Source of the DNA: Mycolicibacter sp. MU0102 | GTDB taxonomy: Bacteria; Actinomycetota; Actinomycetes; Mycobacteriales; Mycobacteriaceae | Direction: 5' to 3' | DNA length: 64,000 nt | NCBI RefSeq assembly: GCF_963378105.1 | Contig: NZ_OY726398.1 | Location: forward strand, 4,730,173-4,794,172 | Part shown: positions 58,051-64,000 of the stretch, in pieces | Layout of the letters: the number at the start of each line of letters is the position of its first letter | Position numbering within the stretch: position 1 is the first letter of the stretch | Program-made: the position numbers and the translations under genes | Notes under the pieces: generated by a model | Databases searched by the model: none | Told to the model about the DNA's origin: nothing | The model's input: only the letters and a program-made list of their open reading frames with translations

Positions 58051-59049
58051 TCAGGAGGTTGTCGCGTCCATCATTGCGACAATGCGTTGCAAATCGTCGA
58101 CGGAGCCGAACTCGACCACGATCTTGCCCTTGCGCTTGCCGAGACTGACCGTCACGCGGGTGTCGAATGTGGTCGACAACCGCTCTGCGACGTCTTGCAG
58201 ACCGGGCATCTGGATCGGCTTGCGCCGCGGCGCGACCGGTGTCGGAGTGCCCCCTCGGTTGGCCAGAGTGACCGCTTCTTCGGTGGCGCGCACCGACAGC
58301 CCCTCTGCCACGATCCGCGCGGCAAGCTCCTCCTGGGCCTCGGATCCGGCCTCCAGCGACAGCAGGGCGCGGGCGTGGCCTGCCGATAACACGCCGGCCG
58401 CGACCCGGCGCTGCACAGCAATCGGCAGGCGCAGCAGCCGGATCATGTTGGTCACCAACGGGCGAGAGCGACCGATGCGCGTGGCCAGTTCGTCGTGGGT
58501 CACCCCGAACTCATCAAGCAATTGTTGGTAGGCGGCCGCCTCTTCCAACGGGTTCAGCTGTACCCGGTGGATGTTCTCCAGCAGCGCATCGCGCAGCAGG
58601 TTGTCGTCCTCGGTCTCCCGGACGATCGCCGGGATGGTCTCCAGACCGGCTTGCTGGGAAGCCCGCCAACGCCGCTCCCCCATGACCAACTGGTATCGCG
58701 AGGAGCCGGGTACGGCCCGCACGACGATGGGCTGCATGAGCCCGAATTCCCGGATCGAATGCACCAGCTCGGCCAGCGCCTCGTCGTCGAAAACCTGCCG
58801 CGGCTGGCGCGGGTTCGGATCGATGTCGGCCGGCCGGATTTCCCGGTACACCGCGCCCACGTCGGGGGTGGCCGCCGGGGTTGAGGCACCCAAACCGCCG
58901 AGAACAACGTCGGCAGCGGCGTCGCCCATACGGGGTCCCAGGACGGCGCCCCGGTCGCCCTGGCCGTCGTTCCCCTCGCCGGGTCCCGTCGGGATCAGCG
59001 AGGCCAGGCCGCGGCCCAAGCCGCCCTTCTTACGCGACGGTCCGGTCAT
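58051..59049 (-). CDS. parB: Chromosome partitioning protein ParB
   Basis: A 332-residue CTPase clamp protein that binds parS and spreads on DNA to segregate origins. N-terminal ParA-activating region (KKGGLGRGLASLIPTG), the CTP-binding motifs (RQPRQVFDD, GERRWRA and ENIHR), the helix-turn-helix (TRIGRSRPLVTNMIRLLR) and a C-terminal dimer domain are present. ATG 59049 begins the ParA-interacting peptide; the longer frame to 59148 overlaps the parA end. Three parS sites are 0.9-1.8 kb away. Confidence 0.96.
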   Translation of the reverse strand: MTGPSRKKGGLGRGLASLIPTGPGEGNDGQGDRGAVLGPRMGDAAADVVLGGLGASTPAATPDVGAVYREIRPADIDPNPRQPRQVFDDEALAELVHSIREFGLMQPIVVRAVPGSSRYQLVMGERRWRASQQAGLETIPAIVRETEDDNLLRDALLENIHRVQLNPLEEAAAYQQLLDEFGVTHDELATRIGRSRPLVTNMIRLLRLPIAVQRRVAAGVLSAGHARALLSLEAGSEAQEELAARIVAEGLSVRATEEAVTLANRGGTPTPVAPRRKPIQMPGLQDVAERLSTTFDTRVTVSLGKRKGKIVVEFGSVDDLQRIVAMMDATTS

Positions 59050-59092
59050 CTGTGGCGCTCCTGTTCTTCTCCGGGTCGTCGTACAGCGGCGG

Positions 59093-60091
59093 TCACTGCT
59101 GTCCCCCGCCGTCGACCAGGTCCCGCTCGACAAGCTCCCGGCTGGCATCCAGGTAGCTCATCGCACCGCGCGAGCCCGGGTCGTAGTCAATGATCGTCAT
59201 GCTGTAGCCCGGCGCTTCCGACACCTTGACGCTGCGCGGGATCACCGTGCGCAGCACCCGGTCACCGAAGTAGCGCCGGACCTCATCGGCGACTTGGTCC
59301 GCGAGCTTGGTGCGCCCGTCGTACATCGTCAGCAGCACGGTGGTGACTTCCAGACGCGGGTTGAGGTGTGCCTTGACCATCTCGATGTTGCGCATCAGCT
59401 GGGATACGCCCTCCAGGGCGTAGTACTCGCACTGAATCGGGATCAGTACCTCCGGCGCCGCAACCAACGCGTTGACCGTCAAGAGTCCGAGCGACGGCGG
59501 GCAGTCGATAAAGACGTAGTCGAAGTCGAAGCTGTCCAAATCGGCCAGCGCGTTGCGCAGCCGGTTCTCCCGCGCCACCATGCTGACCAGTTCGATCTCG
59601 GCGCCGGCCAGATCGATGGTGGCGGGGATGCAGTACAGCCGCTCGTTGTGTGGGCTCTGCTGCAGGGCTTCGGTTACCGGGATCGCCCCGATCAACACTT
59701 CGTAGGACGAGGGGGTCCCCGAGCTGCGCTCGGCGATGCCCAACGCGGTGCTCGCGTTGCCCTGCGGGTCGAGATCGATCACCAGGGTCTTGATCCCCTG
59801 TACCGCGAGGGCCGCGGCGAGGTTGACCGCCGTGGTGGTCTTGCCGACGCCGCCTTTCTGATTGGCGACGGTGAACACGCGCCGGCGCTTCGGGCGGGGC
59901 AGTCGGTTGTTCGTGTGCAGCACTTGCATTGCGCGTTCGGCCGCCGCTCCGATCGGGGTGTCGACAAAGTCCGGCGATGTTTCACGTGAAACCGAGCCGG
60001 ACGATGTTTCACGTGAAACAGCTTCGGCGGCGGCTGCGGGCTTCGCGCCCGACGGCCGTGGCGTGACGCCCGGGGGGACTGCTCTACTCAT
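59093..60091 (-). CDS. parA: Chromosome partitioning ATPase ParA
   Basis: A 332-residue deviant Walker ATPase (KGGVGKTTT, DLDPQGN and FIDCPPSLGLLT) that drives origin movement with ParB. The first 55 residues are variable and include the peptide VSRET twice, which is simply the translation of two parS sites in this part of the gene. ATG 60091 has GGAGG nine or so bases upstream; the open frame to 60214 is not conserved. Its ATG overlaps the rsmG stop (60088-60091). Confidence 0.96.
   Translation of the reverse strand: MSRAVPPGVTPRPSGAKPAAAAEAVSRETSSGSVSRETSPDFVDTPIGAAAERAMQVLHTNNRLPRPKRRRVFTVANQKGGVGKTTTAVNLAAALAVQGIKTLVIDLDPQGNASTALGIAERSSGTPSSYEVLIGAIPVTEALQQSPHNERLYCIPATIDLAGAEIELVSMVARENRLRNALADLDSFDFDYVFIDCPPSLGLLTVNALVAAPEVLIPIQCEYYALEGVSQLMRNIEMVKAHLNPRLEVTTVLLTMYDGRTKLADQVADEVRRYFGDRVLRTVIPRSVKVSEAPGYSMTIIDYDPGSRGAMSYLDASRELVERDLVDGGGQQ
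59978..59993. promoter_or_regulatory. parS site 1 (inside parA)
   Basis: TGTTTCACGTGAAACC matches the parS consensus TGTTTCACGTGAAACA at 15 of 16 positions. It lies in the parA N-terminal coding region; ParB should load here. Confidence 0.9.
60005..60020. promoter_or_regulatory. parS site 2 (inside parA)
   Basis: TGTTTCACGTGAAACA is a perfect 16-base parS palindrome, 27 bases from site 1 in the same variable coding segment. Confidence 0.95.
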
Positions 60092-60819
60092 GCCTGCCTC
60101 CTGCTGGACCGTCGCGCCGGGCTGCCCGACCGACCGCGTCCCCGCTTCGCTTCGGGGTCTCCCCGCAGTGCCAGCACTACGGTCGCGGGCGGGGTTAAAT
60201 AGTTCACGCCACATCTCACCACCCTTACGTCGTTGGCGCCTAGTCTGGCCATCGCACCGCGGTGTTCATCAACCTCGGTCTGTGCCCGCTCCCCCTTCAT
60301 CGCCAGCATCCGGCCACCCTTTCGTAGCAGCGGCAGGCTCCACCGGCCGATCTTGTCCAGGCTTGCGACGGCACGTGAGGTGACCGCATCGCAGTCGCCG
60401 GCCGCATCGCGCACCGCGGGATCCTCGGCACGGCCGCGCACCACTTCCACGCTGGCGAGGCCAAGCTCGGAAACGGCCTCGTGCAAGAACTCGCTGCGTC
60501 GCAGCAGCGGCTCCACAAGGATCATCGATACGTCCGGGCGCACAATCGCCACCGGTATCCCCGGCAGGCCGGCTCCGCTTCCGATGTCTGCGACCCGCTC
60601 CCCGGGCTCCAGCAGCTCGCCGACCGCCGCGCAGTTGAGCAGGTGGCGCTCCCAGAGCCGTTCGACTTCTCGGGGGCCGATCAGCCCGCGCTCTACACCG
60701 GGCCCCGCTAACAGGGCCGCGTAGCGACGGACAATGGGAAGGCGGTCGCCGAATACTTCCGCCGCCTCCGGGGGCGGCTCGGGTGCCGGTGCTCCCTCGA
60801 CATGTTTCACGTGAAACAT
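60088..60819 (-). CDS. rsmG: 16S rRNA (guanine527-N7)-methyltransferase RsmG (GidB)
   Basis: A 243-residue SAM-dependent methyltransferase that modifies G527 of 16S rRNA; its loss gives low-level streptomycin resistance in mycobacteria. The SAM motif VADIGSGAGLPGIPVAI is at about residues 73-89, with LVEPLLRRSEFL following. The start ATG 60819 opens with FHVKH, encoded by a parS site. An ATGA overlap couples it to parA. C-terminal Arg/Ser tail is short. Confidence 0.95.
   Translation of the reverse strand: MFHVKHVEGAPAPEPPPEAAEVFGDRLPIVRRYAALLAGPGVERGLIGPREVERLWERHLLNCAAVGELLEPGERVADIGSGAGLPGIPVAIVRPDVSMILVEPLLRRSEFLHEAVSELGLASVEVVRGRAEDPAVRDAAGDCDAVTSRAVASLDKIGRWSLPLLRKGGRMLAMKGERAQTEVDEHRGAMARLGANDVRVVRCGVNYLTPPATVVLALRGDPEAKRGRGRSGSPARRSSRRQA
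60803..60818. promoter_or_regulatory. parS site 3 (at the rsmG start)
   Basis: TGTTTCACGTGAAACA is a perfect parS palindrome at codons 2 to 6 of rsmG (the protein begins MFHVKH). Confidence 0.95.
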
Positions 60820-60850
60820 TCCTCCGGCTTCCCGGGAACGGACCGCAGGC

Positions 60851-60876
60851 GGGGAATCACATCGCTGTGATTCCCC
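60851..60876. terminator. Perfect 10-bp hairpin between jag and rsmG
   Basis: GGGGAATCAC, a six-base loop, then GTGATTCCCC form a perfect inverted repeat in the 70-base gap between jag and rsmG on the minus strand. No T-tract follows on either strand, so it may be a processing or attenuation structure rather than a classical terminator. Confidence 0.6.
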
Positions 60877-60889
60877 ACGCTGAGTCTGG

Positions 60890-61456
60890 TCAGTCCCGCC
60901 GTACCACTACGCGGCGCGACGGCTCGACGCCCTGACTCTCGCTGTGCACGCCGGCGACGGCGGCCACCGCATCGTGGACGATCTTACGTTCGAAGGGGCT
61001 CATCGGGGCCAGTTCCTCATCGGCACCGCTTTCCAGCACGCGCCGGGCCACCTCGTCACCCAGAGCCGTCAAGTCATCGCGACGCCGACGGCGCCACCCG
61101 GCGATGTCGAGCATCAACCGGCTGCGCTCGCCCGTCTTCTGGTGCACCGCCAGTCGGGTCAGCTCCTGCAGCGCATCGAGCACCTCACCCTTGCGGCCGA
61201 CCAGCTTGGTCAGGTCTGAACCGCCGTCGATGCTCACCACCGCACGCCGGCCTTCGACATCCAGGTCGATGTCGCCGTCGAAGTCCAGCAGGTCAAGCAA
61301 CTCCTCCAAGTAGTCGCCGGCGATCTCGCCTTCGGCTACCAGTCGGTCCTCCAGGTCAACCGCGGGTGCGGCTTGACCCTCCTGGTCCTCGCCTCCGGAA
61401 CTCACGGCCTCGCGCTCCGTGGTCCCAGCGTCGTTCATGTCAGTCGTGTCAGTCAT
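60890..61456 (-). CDS. jag: Jag-type RNA-binding protein (KH and R3H domains, Rv3920c-like)
   Basis: A 188-residue protein: acidic N-terminus (about 1-45), a KH-like domain with VGRKGEVLDALQELTRLAVHQ and an R3H domain with APMSPFERKIVHDAV and a terminal Arg-rich SRRVVVRRD. It binds RNA and lies by yidC in most Gram-positive bacteria, where relatives affect cell division and wall synthesis. It follows yidC by 54 bases. Function here is inferred from domains. Confidence 0.9.
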   Translation of the reverse strand: MTDTTDMNDAGTTEREAVSSGGEDQEGQAAPAVDLEDRLVAEGEIAGDYLEELLDLLDFDGDIDLDVEGRRAVVSIDGGSDLTKLVGRKGEVLDALQELTRLAVHQKTGERSRLMLDIAGWRRRRRDDLTALGDEVARRVLESGADEELAPMSPFERKIVHDAVAAVAGVHSESQGVEPSRRVVVRRD

Positions 61457-61510
61457 GTCGTCTCCCTCCGTGCCCGGCGGCTCGCGCGCCGGTTGGCTTG
61501 TCGCGGTACG

Positions 61511-62605
61511 TCACCGCTTACGTTTCTTCGGCTTAGCCCCGGCGCCCGGCCGGCCACCACGGGCAGCGGGTCGATTCGGGCTTCGCTTGGCGGCCTCAGA
61601 GTTCCCGGTCTCGCCGGCCTCCGCCTCGATGGCACCCGTCTCCTCGACAGCACCCTCGGCTTCGGCGGCGGCCTCGGTCGTGGCCGCCCGGCTCCCCCGC
61701 TTGGGCTTAGCCCCGGGGGCCGGCGCGTTGGCCGCGCGACGCCGCAGCGCCTCCTCCTTCTTGGCCTCTTCCTCCTTGGCGATCAGACCGAACACGTAGT
61801 GCTGCTGGCCGAACGTCCAGATGTTGTTGGAGAACCAGTACAAGATGATCGCCAGCGGCAGGAAAGGCCCACCGACCACCACGCCCAGCGGGAAGACATA
61901 GAGCGCCAGCTTGTTCATCATCGCGGTCTGCGGGTTGGCCGCGGCTTCTGGGCTCTGCCGCGCAACCGACGCCCGGCTATTGAAGTACGTCGCGATACCG
62001 GCCGCGATCATGATCGGCACCCCAACCACAATCACCGACAGCCGGTTGAACTCCGTGAAGGCGTCCAGCCCGGTGCGTTGGATCATGGTCGCGCCCAGCG
62101 GCGCACCGAACAGATTCGCGTCGAGGAAGTTTCCGACGTCGGCCGCGCTGAAGAAGTAGTTGCCCAGCTGGCGGTTCAGATCGGGCGACAGGCCAAGCTG
62201 ACCGATCCCGGTGCTGGTCCGGTTGAAGGACCGGAGCACATGGAACAGACCCAGGAAGACCGGGACCTGTGCAAGCATCGGCAGACACCCGAGGATCGGG
62301 TTGAAGCCGTGCTCGCGCTGGAGCTTTTGCATCTCCAGCGCCATTTTCTGGCGGTCCTTGCCGTACTTCTTCTGCAACGCCTTGATCTGCGGCTGCAGCT
62401 CCTGCATCTGCCGGGTGGTCCGGATCTGCTTGACGAACGGCTTGTACAGCAGCGCCCGCAACGTGAACACCAGGAACACCACCGACAGCGCCCAGGTGAA
62501 GAAGCTCGCGGGTCCCAGCAGGAGGCCAAAAGCCTTGTACCACAACCACATAATGCCCGACACCGGGTAGTACACATAGTCCAGGCTGCCCGGATCAAAG
62601 GACAC
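61511..62605 (-). CDS. yidC: Membrane protein insertase YidC
   Basis: A 364-residue insertase that assists SecYEG or acts alone to place proteins in the membrane. About five helices in the 60-kDa inner membrane protein domain (PILGCLPMLAQVPVFLGL, ATYFNSRASVARQSPEA, MMNKLALYVFPLGVVVGG) precede a basic, low-complexity cytoplasmic tail of about 90 residues ending KPKKRKR. GTG 62605 was chosen because GGAGG ends nine bases upstream and the protein then begins VSFDPGSLDYVYYPVS; GTG 62614 is too close to that site. Overlaps yidD by 11 bases. Confidence 0.95.
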   Translation of the reverse strand: MSFDPGSLDYVYYPVSGIMWLWYKAFGLLLGPASFFTWALSVVFLVFTLRALLYKPFVKQIRTTRQMQELQPQIKALQKKYGKDRQKMALEMQKLQREHGFNPILGCLPMLAQVPVFLGLFHVLRSFNRTSTGIGQLGLSPDLNRQLGNYFFSAADVGNFLDANLFGAPLGATMIQRTGLDAFTEFNRLSVIVVGVPIMIAAGIATYFNSRASVARQSPEAAANPQTAMMNKLALYVFPLGVVVGGPFLPLAIILYWFSNNIWTFGQQHYVFGLIAKEEEAKKEEALRRRAANAPAPGAKPKRGSRAATTEAAAEAEGAVEETGAIEAEAGETGNSEAAKRSPNRPAARGGRPGAGAKPKKRKR

Positions 62606-62909
62606 GGTATTCACCCTCCGCTCGATTGTCCGAGTTGTTCTCGGACGGGCAGCCGCAGTCAGCAGCCCCCTGGGACCGTTCGGGAATCGGATCCCATCCG
62701 CCTTGATGCCACGGCCCGCACTTGGCCAGCCGTACCGCCGCCAACCAGCTGCCCCGAATCAACCCGTATTCCGTCAATGCGTCAACCGCGTACTGGCTGC
62801 AGGTCGGCATGAAGCGACAGCTGGGCAGACGCAGCGGCGAGATCAGATTCCGGTAGAGCTCGATGACGAAGACCAATCCGCGTACCGGTACTGCCGCGAC
62901 CGCGTGCAT
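62595..62909 (-). CDS. yidD: Membrane protein insertion efficiency factor YidD
   Basis: A 104-residue protein with the YidD family core RNLISPLRLPSCRFMPTCSQYA and CGPWHQGGWDPIP. It aids YidC-dependent insertion. The C-terminal 25 residues are polar and variable. Start ATG 62909 overlaps the rnpA stop by one base (TGATG), and its end overlaps the yidC start. Confidence 0.94.
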   Translation of the reverse strand: MHAVAAVPVRGLVFVIELYRNLISPLRLPSCRFMPTCSQYAVDALTEYGLIRGSWLAAVRLAKCGPWHQGGWDPIPERSQGAADCGCPSENNSDNRAEGEYRVL

Positions 62910-63298
62910 CAGCGCACCGCCCCCGCGGCCCGGCGGATCGACCGCAAGCCTGTCCGCAACTGGTTCGCAAGTTCGTCGGAGGTCGCACCGCTGCTACCGG
63001 GCAGTGCCCGAATCACCAGCTGCTCTTGCGGCTCTAGGTCGGCTAACACTTCGCGGGCCACATGGCGCAATCGCCGAGCCACACGATGCCGGTCCACCGC
63101 GTTACCGACCGACTTGGCAATGATCAGACCGACTCTCGGCGGCGCGGCCGCCACCGCCGACTCCTCGGACGGGTCCGTCCGTCGGTCGTATATGACGCGG
63201 TCGTACAGGATGACGTCCGGCTGCACTGCCTTTCGGCCGTGCTTGACCGTTGCACCGAAGTCGGCCGATCGTCTCATCCGGTATTGAGCCGGGAGCAC
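62909..63298 (-). CDS. rnpA: Ribonuclease P protein component
   Basis: A 129-residue basic protein, the protein subunit of RNase P that matures tRNA 5' ends. It contains the N-terminal YRMRRSADFGATVKHGRK and the RNR-like motif in GNAVDRHRVARRLRHV. GTG 63298 begins the conserved part; the frame runs on to 63682 across rpmH without conserved sequence. It follows rpmH by 17 bases and overlaps yidD. Confidence 0.94.
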   Translation of the reverse strand: MLPAQYRMRRSADFGATVKHGRKAVQPDVILYDRVIYDRRTDPSEESAVAAAPPRVGLIIAKSVGNAVDRHRVARRLRHVAREVLADLEPQEQLVIRALPGSSGATSDELANQLRTGLRSIRRAAGAVR

Positions 63299-63315
63299 CG
63301 CCGAGCTGCCTGTGC

Positions 63316-63459
63316 TCAGGCGGTCAGCGAGCGACGGCCCTTGCTGCGCCGGGCGGTGACGATGGCACGACCGGCACGGGTACGCATCCGCAGCCGGAAC
63401 CCGTGCACGCGGGCCCGACGACGGTTGTTGGGCTGGAAGGTCCGCTTGCCCTTGGCCAC
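63316..63459 (-). CDS. rpmH: 50S ribosomal protein L34
   Basis: A 47-residue ribosomal protein starting at GTG 63459 with GGAGAG just upstream. The protein (VAKGKRTFQPNNRRRARVHG, then FRLRMRTRAGRAIVTARR) matches L34 throughout. It heads the conserved rpmH-rnpA-yidD-yidC-jag operon. Confidence 0.96.
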   Translation of the reverse strand: MAKGKRTFQPNNRRRARVHGFRLRMRTRAGRAIVTARRSKGRRSLTA

Positions 63460-64000
63460 GGCACACTCTCCTTATTGCATCTTGCGTCGCGTAAGCCCGA
63501 CACACCGGAAGCCCGTTGTGCCTGTCGCACGCGACGCACTCGGTAAGCTCGGTGAACTTCTGCGTCTTGCTCGTAACCGGCGCGGGCTCCGGCCTTTGGG
63601 CCGGTCGCAGCCGTATCGCCAGCGTTCGGGCGACTGTTCGAGGGTACTGATGCGTGATCGCCGGGTCAAACCCCGGTGTCATTGCCGTACTGCACCATGC
63701 CCCACGGCCTACGAAATCGACCCAGTATTCACACTGGTCACACCCGTATCGATCGCGTTAACGACCTTCGTTTTCATTCGGTTCATCTCGGTGAAATGAG
63801 TAGTCGTCTACGCGGAAACCTGTTAACTTGCTTGCCAGCGCCGTTTCGGAACCGGAGCGGTTCTCTACCACGAACCGAAGATCACGAAGCGGCTGGCGCT
63901 TCAGATATAGCGTCTTTTGTCTGGAGTATCCGTTGCTGAGCAACCGGCCCAGAGGGCCTCACCGCGGAATGCGCACCTCATCCACACCTGTGGATAAGTG
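63460..64000. other. rpmH-dnaA intergenic region (origin-proximal)
   Basis: A 541-base stretch without a supported gene, between rpmH and the expected dnaA to the right of the window. It should hold the rpmH and dnaA promoters. At the right end TGTGGATAA (63989-63997) is a perfect DnaA box and TCATCCACA (63978-63986) is a one-mismatch box. Compared with its surroundings the segment 63730-63800 is relatively AT-rich. Main origin elements in mycobacteria lie between dnaA and dnaN, beyond the window. Confidence 0.7.

Noticed and set aside
63676..63939. 87-codon open frame between rpmH and dnaA
   Set aside because: No recognisable domain or ribosome-binding site, and this interval is normally non-coding.

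Overview
The window is a GC-rich actinobacterial chromosome segment from a Mycobacterium sensu lato. The right end is the conserved flank of the replication origin in the order rpmH, rnpA, yidD, yidC, jag, rsmG, parA, parB, with three parS sites. A perfect DnaA-box match lies in the last bases of the window. Lineage markers include MmpL, PapA, a MAS-like polyketide synthase, Ino1, CwlM, a MurJ fused to a pseudokinase, F420-dependent LLM enzymes and PknH-type sensor domains. No tRNA, rRNA, CRISPR array, insertion sequence or prophage was found. The species cannot be fixed from sequence alone. The ponA1-ino1-leuS block sits directly beside pcnA; as I recall this resembles M. smegmatis, whereas in M. 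tuberculosis the block lies on the other side of dnaA.

Region 1 (1-13.1 kb) is a complete-looking acyltrehalose locus cut at its left edge: the end of a fatty-acyl-AMP ligase, a GAP-family membrane protein and a PE-PPE-domain acyltransferase (rightward), facing mmpL10, papA3 and a 2109-residue KS-AT-DH-ER-KR-ACP synthase (leftward). This gene set matches loci for trehalose polyphleates or diacyl/polyacyltrehaloses. The synthase keeps its KS, AT and ACP residues but has substitutions at catalytic positions of DH and KR and a divergent ER, which is the most striking biochemical oddity here.

Region 2 (13.2-28.7 kb) holds envelope and core metabolism genes: a GT87-like membrane protein, two tandem ponA1-type penicillin-binding proteins (one ending in an 18-proline run), a PadR regulator with two candidate operators, inositol phosphate synthase, a hydrolase, an LLM oxidoreductase, an ABC transporter whose binding protein and permease are fused, a MarR regulator and an SDR. 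Region 3 (28.7-36.7 kb) looks accessory: an adenylate cyclase gene bracketed by a duplicated SDR tail, five free-standing PknH-type sensor-domain proteins without a kinase, three membrane-anchored small proteins, and a polytopic membrane protein translationally coupled to leuS.

Region 4 (36.7-47 kb) carries leuS, the mtc28 antigen, a cysteine-tailed membrane protein, yqgE, an MFS transporter, a DinB-like protein, a DxDGDG repeat protein, pcnA and mutT4. Two families of short tandem intergenic repeats with inverted ends lie in it. Region 5 (47-64 kb) is the conserved cell-wall, redox and origin segment: a DUF6049-type protein, murJ, sigM with an anti-sigma gene that appears to have lost its sigma-binding half, trxB-trxC behind an ECF-type promoter, cwlM, a GNAT-like protein, parB-parA-rsmG, jag-yidC-yidD-rnpA-rpmH and the upstream region of dnaA.
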